Assembly (NCBI GenBank): GCA_964017045.1
Contig: OZ024808.1
Location: forward strand, 19,151,284-19,215,283
Direction: 5' to 3'
DNA: 64,000 bases
DNA from: Omphiscola glabra
Taxonomy: Eukaryota; Mollusca; Gastropoda; Lymnaeidae
Positions 54,403 through 64,000 of this stretch are shown here, in pieces. The position numbers and the translations under genes were made by a program. Numbering within the stretch: the stretch's first letter is position 1; each line of letters opens with the position of its first letter. The notes under the pieces are model-generated. The model worked only from the letters and a program-made list of their open reading frames with translations, had not been told where the DNA came from and made no database searches.

Positions 54403-54893
54403 TGGATGAAGATCTGTTGTTTGAGGAAGATCTGTTGTTTGAGGAAGATCTGTTGTTTGGGGAGGATCTGTTGTTTCAGGAAGATCTGTTGTTTGAGGAA
54501 GATCTGTTGTTTGAGGAAGATCTGTTGTTTGAGGAAGATCTGTTGTTTGAGGAAGATGTGTTGTTTGAGGAAGATCTGTTGTTTGAGGAAGATCTGTTGT
54601 TTGAGGAAGATCTGTTGTTTGAGGAAGATCTGTTGTTTGAGGAATATCTGTTGTTTGAGGAAGATCTGTTGTTTGAGGAAGATCTGTTGTTTGAGGAAGA
54701 TCTATTGTTTGAGGAAGATCTGTTGTTTGAGGATGATCTGTTGCTTGAGGAAGATATGTTGTTTGAGGAAGATCTGTTGTTTGAGGAAGATGTGTTGTTT
54801 GAGGAAGATGTGTTGTTTGAGGAAGATCTGTTGTTTGAGGAAGATGTGTTGTTTGAGGAAGATCTGTTGTTTGAGGAAGATCTGTTGTTTTAG
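54403..54893. repeat. 18-bp minisatellite (translatable as EEDLLF)
   Basis: About 27 copies of gaagatctgttgtttgag with scattered substitutions. The 18-bp period keeps two + frames open, one giving an acidic Glu-Glu-Asp-Leu-Leu-Phe hexapeptide repeat of over 150 residues. Substitutions such as gat-ctg to gat-gtg change residues as often as not, and no start context or flanking exon supports translation. Confidence 0.95.
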
Positions 54894-55518
54894 GAAGATC
54901 TGGCCTCAGTCAGCAAACAAAACGACCCTACTTTCTTTTTTAAATTGAATATTTACAGAAACACCATGATGCTCTTTTTCCAAATCAATATCTTGTTAAT
55001 TTTGTTTAAATTCATTGTTTACCAAAGTCTCACCAACAGCTTTCAGATTGTCAGCCACACAATTGCTGTCCGAAATTTTTCCCCAAACAAAACGTATGCA
55101 AATAGTTAACATGCTGTGAATGTCAATGTCATAATTTAACGCAAGTCTGTGGTGGGGCAGCGCTTTGTTTTAAGATGTCAGCCAAATAAATTTGCATTTT
55201 CACCCTAAAAGTATCGATCACAGGTTAATTCTTTGCCATGTCACAGAGTCTAAAATAATCCAACAGTCTTCTAGTTGTATCGCTCAAACAAAACTATATT
55301 CGCTTGAAGAACTGCTTGAAGCAATTTGTTTTTGTAAAAATAAAAAAAAATCTGCGGTGGTACCCCTTCCTTTCTTCATCAAAGATGCCTAGGATCAGCT
55401 CGATCTCGGGGCAAACTCCTTCTACTATGATGTCCTTTAACAATTTTTTTTTTGTCCCTTGAAATATTATGTGGCCACCCTGGGGTCATATTGCCCACTC
55501 CGATCAACATTGTTCTAG
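54894..55518. other. Spacer, no gene seen
   Basis: The 66-residue ORF at 55192-55392 has no motif. Confidence 0.4.
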
Positions 55519-57123
55519 CTAACGACGACACAATAACTGTCGTAATGCTTTTCTGGCCGATTTATTGAGACAGAAAAGAGCGGGGTTGATGGCTGAGCTT
55601 AGATAACCCAACCAGCTGACAAACTCAATTCTTACTTTTGATTTGTCCATACTTTCCTTAGGATTTGCCATGTAAATTAAACTTGGAAGCCAGCAAATAA
55701 CGAAACAAACGTGGATTAAGCCGAGAGTAAATATTGGCTTAAAGTTGACTGGCCGAGCAGACGTGTTGTTAGATGTGTTGACACTTTCAGTTTGTCTTGA
55801 CGTGTTGAAACTTTCAGATTGTCTTGATGTGTTGACACTTTCAGATTGTCTTGATGTGTTGACACTTTCAGATAGTCTTGATGTGTTGACACTTTCAGAT
55901 AGTCTTGATGTGTTGACACTTTCAGATAGTCTTGATGTGTTGACACTTTCAGATAGTCTTGATGTGTTGACACTTTCAGATATTCTTGATGTGTTGACAC
56001 TTTCAGATAGTCTTGATGTGTTGACACTTTCAGATAGTCTTGATGTGTTGACACTTTCAGATAGTCTTGATGTGTTGACACTTTCAGATTGTCTTGATGT
56101 GTTGACACTTTCAGATTGTCTTGACGTGTTGAAACTTTCAGATTGTCTTGACGTGTTGACACTTTCAGATTGTCTTGATGTGTTGACACTTTCAGATAGT
56201 CTTGATGTGTTCACACGTTCAGATTCTTTTGATGTGTTGACACTAGGATATCGCTTTGATATGTGGAGGGAGGTTGAGATAGTGTATAAGCGCTGTGTAC
56301 TGGTACCGTCTAACATTACAATTAATGAAATCGAATCATTGCTGCTTGTTTCACGAGTTGCTTTAAGGGTATCGGTGCAGCATCCATCACGCATGACGTA
56401 ATATTTCTCACTTTCCGAAATCCACTCCCTAGTGTGAATCTCAGACGTCTTCTTACGACTTTCCTAACTTCGGAAATTGTGAGGCCGAGAAATGTGAATA
56501 TTATTGCAAAAAGTGCATAAAACAGGATCACATAAGAAATCGAAATAAGCTTACTGTCTACTGGAAAAATGCATTGTTCTGATGTTGTCATAAAAGAAAT
56601 GATATCTTCATCATTCCGGTACTCGAGCATATATGTTAAAAAAATTAATGAGTAGATAATGGGAAACGACCACGCCACGATTAACATGCAGGAACCGGTT
56701 TTTGAATTCATCAAGCTGTATCTTAGAGGAATCCGAATGGCTAGGTATCTGTCTATCGCAAGACAGAATATGGAACAATGAAACGGGACACAGGCCAGAG
56801 TCTATGGCGTGTTTTGCAAAGCACAAAGATTTTCCAAAGGGCCAGTGTCCGTTAAGGATGACTTCTAAAACACCCAAGGGCATCAGTGTGCTCCCTACAA
56901 TTACGCCATTCACCGCTAGAGAAACCAGCAAAAGGTTGTGGAGGCTGGTTGTATTAAATTTGACTTCCCTTCGTGTTCGGTTTTTAAGAAAAGTATACGT
57001 CATCGCCGTGACTATGGCTCCATTTGAGAAAACTGTAAACGTAGTAACTATAATAAGTAGGACCGAAGAAACGATGATTGTGGGTTGATGTTCACTAAGT
57101 AAACTTGAATTACTTGAAAACAT
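55519..57123 (-). pseudogene. Class A GPCR with two frameshifts and a repeat-expanded third loop
   Basis: Start MFSSNSS at 57121-57123. TM1 (TVFSNGAIV) and TM2 (LLLVSLAVNGVIVG) are in one frame. A shift near 56790-56805 moves to the frame with FCLAIDRYLAIRIPLRY, TM4 (MLIVAWSFP) and TM5. A second shift between about 56322 and 56470 moves to the frame with TM6 (HVCFVICWLPSLIY) and TM7 (WLGYLSSAINPALFCL), ending at 55519. TM2 has Asn where paralogues 1 and 2 have Asp, and the TM7 motif is NPALF. The third loop holds about 18 copies of S-E-S-V-N-T-S-R-(L/Q). The two 1-2 nt shifts indicate a recent pseudogene, or sequencing errors, since all other receptor features survive. Confidence 0.75.
55745..56255 (-). 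repeat. 27-bp in-frame minisatellite within the GPCR
   Basis: About 18 copies of a unit containing gtgttgacactttcagatag on the + strand. On the receptor strand it encodes VNTSRLSES-like nonapeptides. Almost all unit differences are Leu/Gln/Ile at one codon or Val/Phe at another. The period is a multiple of three and no unit is stopped, so length change would not disturb TM6-TM7. Confidence 0.95.
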
Positions 57124-57764
57124 TTTAATTTTACTTTCTCCAAACAGAAGCAAATGATTTTTCTTTTTTTTAAAATTGTCCACTACTTCCTTAAAGAAGG
57201 CCAACCGATTTCTTTTAACCAATTTTCCTACTTCGACACAGGAGCTTTTTTTAAAAAAAATCTTTGATTTGAAAGTCAAGTTTAAAAAATCAAAGTACCC
57301 AAACAATGGAGCTAGAACGCAATCCCTCATTTCCTATCCTTTACACATTCAAACAAAAATCTCTTATGAAATTTGAAATGTCCTTATCAGCTGTAAGGAT
57401 TTTAGTCTCTGAAACTGAATCCACTAATTTCATCACAGCTCTAACAGTTTTTGTACATATAGAAAAGGAATGATTCCATCTTTTCATCTTACTTCTCTGC
57501 GGCTCTCCCCGACTGCAGACGGCAGCGCTATGATGAGCTAAACAAGCGTGAAGAGAACAGGAAGAATGAGAGCAAGTTGGTAATTTAAAAAAAAATGATT
57601 TTCTAGTATTTCCCTCTAACACTGACTTTTATTTGTGCCAAAAAATTAACATTGTTATCGCACTAAAAGTTTTAAGCGTGTCACGAAACTCGATATCACG
57701 CTAAAAAACGATCAATACATTTGTTTTGTGATATTTGGTTGTTACGGGGGGACGTAGCATAGCT
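57124..57764. other. Upstream flank of the third GPCR
   Basis: The receptor frame stays open to 57330 without a Met that looks better than 57123. Nothing else recognised. Confidence 0.4.
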
Positions 57765-57767
57765 TCG

Positions 57768-57875
57768 CTGGTTGTGATTGAGTCTAGACAAAGCTATGAC
57801 GCGCTGGTTGTGATTGAGTCGAGACAAAGCTATGACGCGCTGGTTGTGATTGAGTCGAGACAAAGCTTTGATGCT
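57768..57875. repeat. 36-bp tandem repeat, three copies
   Basis: Three copies of a unit containing gctggttgtgattgagtcga and gacaaagctatgacgc. The last copy ends in a diverged tttgatgctgtgg. Confidence 0.9.
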
Positions 57876-58308
57876 GTGGCTTGCACAACATGAGGCTATC
57901 CAACAGCGTCTACACGGGGTGGGGGTCGGAAAGACAGACATCCATGATTTTCTCAGTTTATAAATTCCCGTGTTACTCCCATGTATTGCTGTATAGTGTA
58001 AGAAACGGTTTCAACTTTGCGGTTTCATTTCTACAATTTTTGAGACAGATTAAATTTGTGGTTGGTGTCTTGAGCTCTTCTTGAATCACCATCTCGCCAC
58101 TGACGCCATTCCTTATGAATTCATGCTTTTTATGCACTTAGAATAAGAACCACAAGAAAGAAAAAAACAACAACAACAACAAACAAACAAACAAAACAAC
58201 ATACAAAGAAACAAAAAGAAAAGGCTATTCCAGTGTTAAAACACAACACAATCAGATACAACAATTTTTTTAATTAAAAAAAAACACTGTTTCTCTTTCC
58301 CTTGAGCG
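57876..58308. other. Spacer, no gene seen
   Basis: It contains short (CAA)n and (CAAA)n tracts near 58168-58200 and nothing else recognised. Confidence 0.4.
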
Positions 58309-59265
58309 ATTAATAATAAATAATAATAATAATAAAGTTCATTTGAAAAATCACGCTTCATCCCCAAAGGCTCGAAGCGCGGTACAAAAACAAAGCTGGG
58401 AGTTAATAACTAGCTGAAAAAGATGGTAGACAACTTCACCCCAGAAGGTGTTTGCGAAATAGATGAGTTTTTAAATTTGTCTTGAAGGACTCCAGCGTCT
58501 GGCTGTGTCTGAGAGCGTCAGGAAGGGTGTTCCAAATGGTTTGGCCAGCAAATGCGAACGTGCGCTTTCCGTAAGTCTCAAGTCGAACACGCGGTATCGA
58601 GAGTTTGCCACTATCGGATGAACGGAGTTGTCTAGTTGGTACATAAGGCGTCATGTCATGCTTGGAGATAGGACGGCGCCAGGTCATGCAAGCAGCGGTA
58701 ACACAGAGTTGCAATTTTGTATATGCGAGCGCGGACCGGCAGCCAATGCAATTCTCTCAGAAGAGTTTGAGCATGGTCGCATTTTCGTTTACGAAGAACA
58801 ATTCGAGCCGCATTATTCTGTGCTTTTTGAATTTTATCCAGGAGCGTAGCTGGAAGACCCACCATGAGAGCATTGCAGTAGTCCATGCGTGATAGAACGA
58901 ATGCAGACATCAGCCTCTTTGATGCATTCAAAGTTAAGAAAGGTCTGATATGACTAATTCTGCGCAGCTCTAGAAAAATCGCCTTGCAAATCATGTTAAT
59001 GGGATTTTCCATAGTAAGTGTTCTGTCTAAGTAGACACCCAGGTTTCGGACTGTTTGAGCAATTTCAATCTGCACGCCTGAGAGAGTAAAGGAAGGTGTA
59101 TTTTTTAAATATTTTAGCTTTTGAGCGGTAGCAATGGGGATCAGCTCAGTCTTTTCATCATTCAATTTGAGCTTGTTTATTATCATCCAGAGCTTAACTG
59201 ACTCCACTGTCTTCTGTGTCATATTAAGAAGTTGAGGGAACTGAGAGTTGCTGTTATTTTCAACT
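58309..59265 (-). pseudogene. CR1/L2-like LINE, 3' half, one frameshift
   Basis: On the minus strand KLNDEKTELIPIAT, VRNLGVYLDRTLTM, VLSRMDYCNALMVGLP, IQKAQNNAARIVLRK and HWLPVRARIYKIATL appear in the order of the post-palm region of CR1/L2 reverse transcriptases. After a frame change near 58690 come RQLRSSDSGKLSIPRVRLET, then TYGKRTFAFAGQTIWNTLP and the SFKTNLKTHLF tail. It ends in an ATT-rich microsatellite at 58309-58335. The catalytic palm is missing, so it is 5' truncated. It belongs to the same broad clade as 13605 and 47882 but to another family. Confidence 0.9.
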
Positions 59266-59269
59266 CGTT

Positions 59270-60613
59270 TATGTTTTAGGGCGTCATAGATAATGACGTC
59301 ATATATAGGGGGGGTGGGGAGGGGTGGAGGTCACGATTTTATAAATGAACTATTATGAGGCTTTCTTAATTCGTATTCGGAAATTTGTTTGCAAGAAATT
59401 TCTGCGACGGAAAATTGATCGCTGGAAGTTTGATCGAGCGGAAGTTTGGTCGAATTTTGTTTTCAATTCACACAAACAAATCTTCGTCTAATTTCTTTTT
59501 GAATATATGTTGCCATATCATAAATGACTATATATTTTTACAACTGATTTTCAACAATGAATGATTGAATAATTAGTTTAAATATGATATCCCCCCGCCC
59601 TAAAACATTTAGATAATTTCCTTGTAATCATTTCATGACGAATTTAAAGCAAGATTATTCTTATTAAAAAATATAAAATAAATGATTATTTGTTACAGTA
59701 CAGACGTATTGGAAAACGTTGCAATAAAATAATATTAAAACAATTGTCGTTTCATTATAATTTTTAAAGTGCGAATTTTGTTATTGAAAATCGGTAAAAG
59801 AGGTTTTATTAATTTCTATCGAAATGTAGAAAATAAAGCGAATTTTAACTGTTTTCACCCTGTTATATGACAGTTACATTTAAATAACATATAGAATTAC
59901 ATTTGATGATGAAAAATTAATCTTGAAACTATGAAAATTCGTTGTGAAGTGTAATGACATAATATTTATGTCTCCCCTAACGCATGCGCATAGAATGTTT
60001 GTAAATGGTGTTGATTATCTGACCTATGCGTGGATGAATGTTGACTGATTATCTACTGCTATTGTTGATCTGTGTGTAAATATATATAATATAAGTATAT
60101 GCGGTCAAAACACTCAGGTATTACGCAGGATTTGAATCTTAGTTGTAAACATTTCTCAATTTTAATGCCCCTGTTAATTAAGGCTATTTCTCTATGAAAT
60201 CCAAGATTTCAGTTGTTCCTGTCTGCCCCTCCCCCTTTTTTGGCCTTTCAATTCAATCGGGGTTATGATTGTCCCATACAACTCAGACTAACTCCATAAT
60301 TTAGTCATTTGTCGAACATAGTATTAGTAAGCCTTTATTAAAGTCACAAATGGTTTTTTGGTTTGGTCTCTCAAATTTACACCCGTTTCTCAATCTCATT
60401 TCATCAACAAACAAACTAAATATTTAAAGGTGACTCACTTCAAATAACTGTCTATATGTAATTATGATGCTCAGTGTATCTATGAGATTGCTGACTCATT
60501 TGCTATCTGCACTACAGTCAAAATTATACAATTTTGTATTACTCACCTTGAACAAGAATTGATTATACAATTTAAAAGAAAATGTATGCCCCATCTGCCA
60601 TCATAATATAGAC
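59270..60613. other. AT-rich spacer, no gene seen
   Basis: No ORF of note; a short poly-G patch at 59310-59325. No RNA gene recognised. Confidence 0.5.
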
Positions 60614-60805
60614 CAGCGGTCAGCAAACTCATTAGTCACAAGAGCCAAAAAATCAGAAGGAGGACGATTCAAAAAATGTTGAGAGCCAAACTTATTTTCA
60701 AGAACCTGTCAATAACCATGTTTTTCGGCCCGATTTGTGGTCGACTCGCACTTAGGTCATTAAAGAACCGCATGCGGCTCGCGAGCCGTTATTTGCCAAC
60801 CACTG
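60614..60805. mobile_element. 192-bp non-autonomous hAT element (second type)
   Basis: The left end is cagcggtcagcaaactc and the right end, complemented, is cagtggttggcaaataac. Next to the right end lies ggctcgcgagccg, a palindrome typical of one group of hAT MITEs. The flanks atatagac (60606-60613) and gtatagac (60806-60813) agree at seven of eight positions. Confidence 0.75.
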
Positions 60806-61799
60806 GTATAGACTGTCAACTGTCTATTTAACATATATTATGATATAGGCTTAACTAAAATTAACAATCAATCATTATCAAATAAATATTTGAAAGATTT
60901 GGAAAATGTACGCAATGCGTGCCACACAACCGCCATCTTGGTAGCCTGCAACCTGTCACAGGTCATGGCAACCAAAGTGGCAGCCTTTTAAAAAACACAT
61001 AACTGCTAAAATGGGGAGGAGAAAGGGAGAGAATGTGATTGTTGAGCTATTTACCGAAAGAAACGAAAATATTAAAATTTAATGAAAAATATTTAGCAGT
61101 TATATAAATTTCGTGGCGTATTTTTCTAAATATGCATCCAGAAGTGTCAACGAATTGCTGTCGCCCCCTTACCTCATGTAATTTCAGCCTGTACATGCTC
61201 CTTTCCCTCAACTAAAGCATGCGTGCGGCTGCAGTTATACACTGGGGTAAGAAAACTGTAAAATGAAGAATAAAAATACAAAATAAATTTAAAATAATGA
61301 AAATCAAACTTACAGTTTCATAGAATATGCTTTTACACACTTTATTTCAGGTTCTACCATAAAAGAAATCCAATAGTTGTCAGAAAATCAATACAAGACA
61401 ATACTTTACACATTTTCCAAAATGCCAGAAAATTTAAATATTATAATTAACCACCTATTGTAATTTTAATTTAAAACATTCCATCGCCGTATTAAAGAAA
61501 AGTTAACTCTAATAACAATAAAAGAATAAACAAAAGGAAGAGAATCCTACTCAGACACACATCCTGGTGCTGATTACAGAAATTGTCCAAAGATTTAAAT
61601 TTAATTCAAATAAATTTATGGATAGGCCTACATTAATATCATTACATAATTCTAAAATTATAGGCCTAGCCCAAATACTATAAAAAATTATTTTAGGCTA
61701 ATATAAGTATGCTACATTTATGCTGCTTACAAATTGGACTTATAATATAACAGCAGTGATACCCAAAATAGTGGTCCAAAGAGTGGGACTTATATTTAA
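60806..61799. other. Spacer, no gene seen
   Basis: AT-rich; no recognised exon, repeat border or RNA. Confidence 0.45.
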
Positions 61800-62000
61800 G
61801 GCTGCACCTATTGGTACCCGGGTACAAGAATTGAGAGTTTGGATTTAAAAATGATTTAAAATATTATTGTTAAGTTTGTAAGACAAAATGAGGGATCAAA
61901 TGAAAGATAATTGAATAGTACTATACGTTTGTAATCTTAATATCAGAATAGCATTAAGTCTAATGGTACCCGGGTGCGAATGGCGGCGCTGCATGTCTGT
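61800..62000. mobile_element. GGTACC-ended MITE, copy 2, right-truncated
   Basis: It begins ggctgcacctattggtaccc, continues ttgagag and shares aggatcaaatgaaa-like and cgtttgtaatcttaat-like segments with 26507-26802. It ends after ggcggcgctgcatgtctg without the right inverted terminus. Confidence 0.7.
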
Positions 62001-63015
62001 GGTTACTATTTAAGTAAAACAAGCATCATAAACTACAATTACACTTCAAGAAATAAGAATATTCTCAATTTAATTAGATACACTATTACGTTGATAACAT
62101 ATCTGTGGAACATTTTGAATAATTATCTTTAACCTGAAGACACAAAAATCTGGCAATTTTTAAAGTATTTATAAATTTAACCAGTTACCTTACAAACTTA
62201 AGCAAGAAAACTTTTTAAAATTAAAAATATACACTGAAACAGTGTAAGATTTTGGAAGTAGAAGTTGTTCAATTTTTAGTACATTTAAATATAAATAAAT
62301 AATTAACTTTTGATAAATATATTGATAATAATAAAGACATTTACCAACATAATGTTAATTATTTAAACAGGGGTTACCAGCTAGTTCTAACAAAGCTGTC
62401 TAAAAAATTTTACAGGTCACCTTTCCATTTTATCATGAATTACATGCATTTGATCCCTACCAGTTTCAAATTTAAACTAAGCCTTTCTTACCTGCCAGCA
62501 ATTAAGAGCATAATTTACATTTGTTTCTACACACTAAGTATATTCTATTCTATATCTCATCTCATATTCCTTGAAACTTTTGAAATATCCATAATTTAAC
62601 ATGTCTTTACTAATTGAGTTACATGATATAAATTTGATCTATTTTAATTAAGCATGGGTCTCATGGGAGGATTAATATTTGACAGGTTTCAAAACAATTT
62701 TTTGTTTCGTTTAGGATTATGATGTACAATTTAATATAATGTAATATTAGTAAATTGGTTTGTGTCATTTCATTAGCATTTTATTCACTATCTGCTAACA
62801 ATAGAAAAATACATTTTAAAAATAGATTAACATTTTTGTTATAAAAATGCATTATTGAATTTATTGATTAGCCACATCAGCATTTTAATTATCAAATATG
62901 AGCTGGTACTCTTAGTTGGACATCTAAAGGTATTATCATTAGAATTTAAATCAACTATGAAACCAGTTTTTCCTATTCCAATTTTGTCAGACACTGGACA
63001 AAGCAAGCAGTAATC
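62001..63015. other. Upstream flank of the coiled-coil gene
   Basis: AT-rich sequence in which the promoter and 5' UTR of the gene at 63016 should lie. No TATA box was singled out. Confidence 0.4.
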
Positions 63016-64000
63016 ATGAGCTTGACCTCTGAACTGTTGGAGCTCAGTCAACACTTGCAACAGGAACACCTGTTTGTGTCAACTGAGCGGGAACAGCTGC
63101 AGCGATTGTATCTCAATGTAACTCTTTTGTCAGAGAGGTTATTTCACAATGCTTGGATTGCCAGGCAACAGAAGGTCAATCTCCAACAGTACCTGGATCA
63201 AGGAACCAATACAGGAGAAAGTCTAGAGGTCAGTTGGGGAAGTCTATTTAAAAAATTTTGTTTTTTTACTCTATTAGCAAAATTGTTTGTTAAATTTGTA
63301 ATCAAATAAAATGAAGGCTATACAAAAAAGATGCTGCTCAAAAACATTTCAGTTTTGTTTCATAATTCCCTTTAAAATTGATTTTTTTTATTATTAACTG
63401 GTAGTATACAGCCTATCTGTGTAATACAGTGTGATGTGTCAAGATGGCCATTTGCTTCTGATTTCTGTTAGATATTTTTTATCATAACAGTGGCCATTAT
63501 AGGTTTTAGTTATGTGTTATTTCATCCCTAACAAATGTTGCTTTACATTTCTAACTAGTCATTTCCAACAGACTATTTTAATCAAAGCTAGTGACCACTC
63601 TTGGCAAGATTTGTAACCCCATACATCTTGGTGAAGAGGCAGGAAAAATGTTTTCAATGCAACATAACGGCTTTCATTCCCTTGACATGAGTTTTGCTTC
63701 ACTGCAGCCAATGTGTCAGTGCCATATTGCTTGAACTAAAAAAGGGCAATATGAGATTGCCATGCCTCAAGTTGCAAGACAAAACATTAATTTTCAAATG
63801 AAAAGTCAGTTTAGTTATAAAGCTGCTAAATTGTTCCCCAGGCTTTACTTTTGCTAAAGTATTGGATCAATCTATTCATAAAACTGGTTTCAACTAAGAA
63901 CTTTCTAAAGGCTTATTTATAGTAAGTTTAATATAATTTTTTTTTAAAACCTTTTATTTCATAGGTTTACAGCACCAATAATCAGCTGGAAGAAACAAAC
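63016..64000 (+). CDS. N-terminal exons of an unidentified coiled-coil protein (partial)
   Basis: Exon 1 runs from the ATG at 63016 to 63228 (71 codons, phase 0), ending ctagag before the donor gtcagt. Exon 2 starts at 63965 after a T-rich tract and cataG acceptor and reads VYSTNNQLEETN to the window edge. The residues form amphipathic heptads (ELLELSQHLQQEHLF, REQLQRLYLNVTLLSERLF, QKVNLQQYL), indicating a coiled coil with no signal peptide or membrane segment. I do not recognise the family. The splice model rests on two good consensus sites and frame continuity. Composition is less AT-rich than the flanks, which supports a real exon. Confidence 0.65.

Noticed and set aside
54402..54948. 163- and 180-residue ORFs in two frames
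   Set aside because: Both are readings of one stop-free 18-bp repeat; two equally long frames over the same array argue against a gene.
55745..56401. 218-residue + strand ORF rich in DVLTLSDSL
   Set aside because: It is the antisense reading of the repeat inside the GPCR, whose minus-strand frame carries real receptor motifs on both sides.

Overview
This window looks like the genome of an animal, most probably a freshwater pulmonate snail or a close gastropod relative. That placement is an inference from AT-rich spacers, intron-containing genes, single-exon rhodopsin-class GPCRs, many hAT miniature elements, CR1/L2/Rex1-like LINE fragments, Penelope-like remnants with hammerhead ribozyme cores and very dense minisatellites. 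No bacterial-type operons, rRNA genes or convincing tRNA genes were seen.

Host genes are few. (1) A 516-residue class A GPCR at 21476-23026 (-). (2) Its close paralogue of 504 residues at 48507-50021 (-). Both lie in a segmental duplication of about 3.6-3.9 kb (about 21440-25310 and 48440-52050). (3) A third, more divergent GPCR at 55519-57123 (-) is broken by two frameshifts and carries about 18 copies of a nine-residue repeat in its third intracellular loop. (4) A five-exon class I SAM methyltransferase at 31030-39285 (-) was rebuilt here from splice sites with consistent phases. Its introns hold a LINE, a retroelement, a foldback element and several minisatellites. (5) The first exons of an unidentified coiled-coil protein at 63016-64000 (+) run off the right edge.

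Layout: 1-8.5 kb holds minisatellites, a LINE 3' fragment, dispersed repeats with heat-shock-element-like motifs, a SPIN-like hAT element, a 1.6 kb degenerate array and an orphan promoter-like stretch. 9.7-12.2 kb is compound tetranucleotide and GC-rich 34-bp repeat. 13.6-16.3 kb is LINE and Penelope-like remnants. 16.3-20.5 kb is one 4.2 kb composite hAT insertion with a perfect 8-bp target duplication. 20.9-25.3 kb is GPCR copy A with a GC-rich retroelement inserted upstream. 26.5-30.6 kb holds a MITE, a hammerhead locus split by a SPIN-like element, a LINE fragment and a 30-bp array. 31-39.3 kb is the methyltransferase. 39.3-48.4 kb is repeats without genes. 48.4-52 kb is GPCR copy B. 52.5-59.3 kb is arrays, the broken GPCR and a LINE. 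59.3-63 kb is AT-rich spacer with two small transposons.

The most interesting signals are three. First, there are up to five hammerhead-ribozyme-like cores; in one of them a SPIN-like hAT element sits exactly in stem II, and removing it with one target duplication gives back a canonical core. Second, an apparently unnamed GC-rich retroelement is present twice, with 13-14 bp target duplications and a 3' tail unit that has expanded into a minisatellite in one copy. Third, a TATA box with perfect heat-shock-element triplets lies beside a 1.6 kb tandem array and has no downstream ORF.
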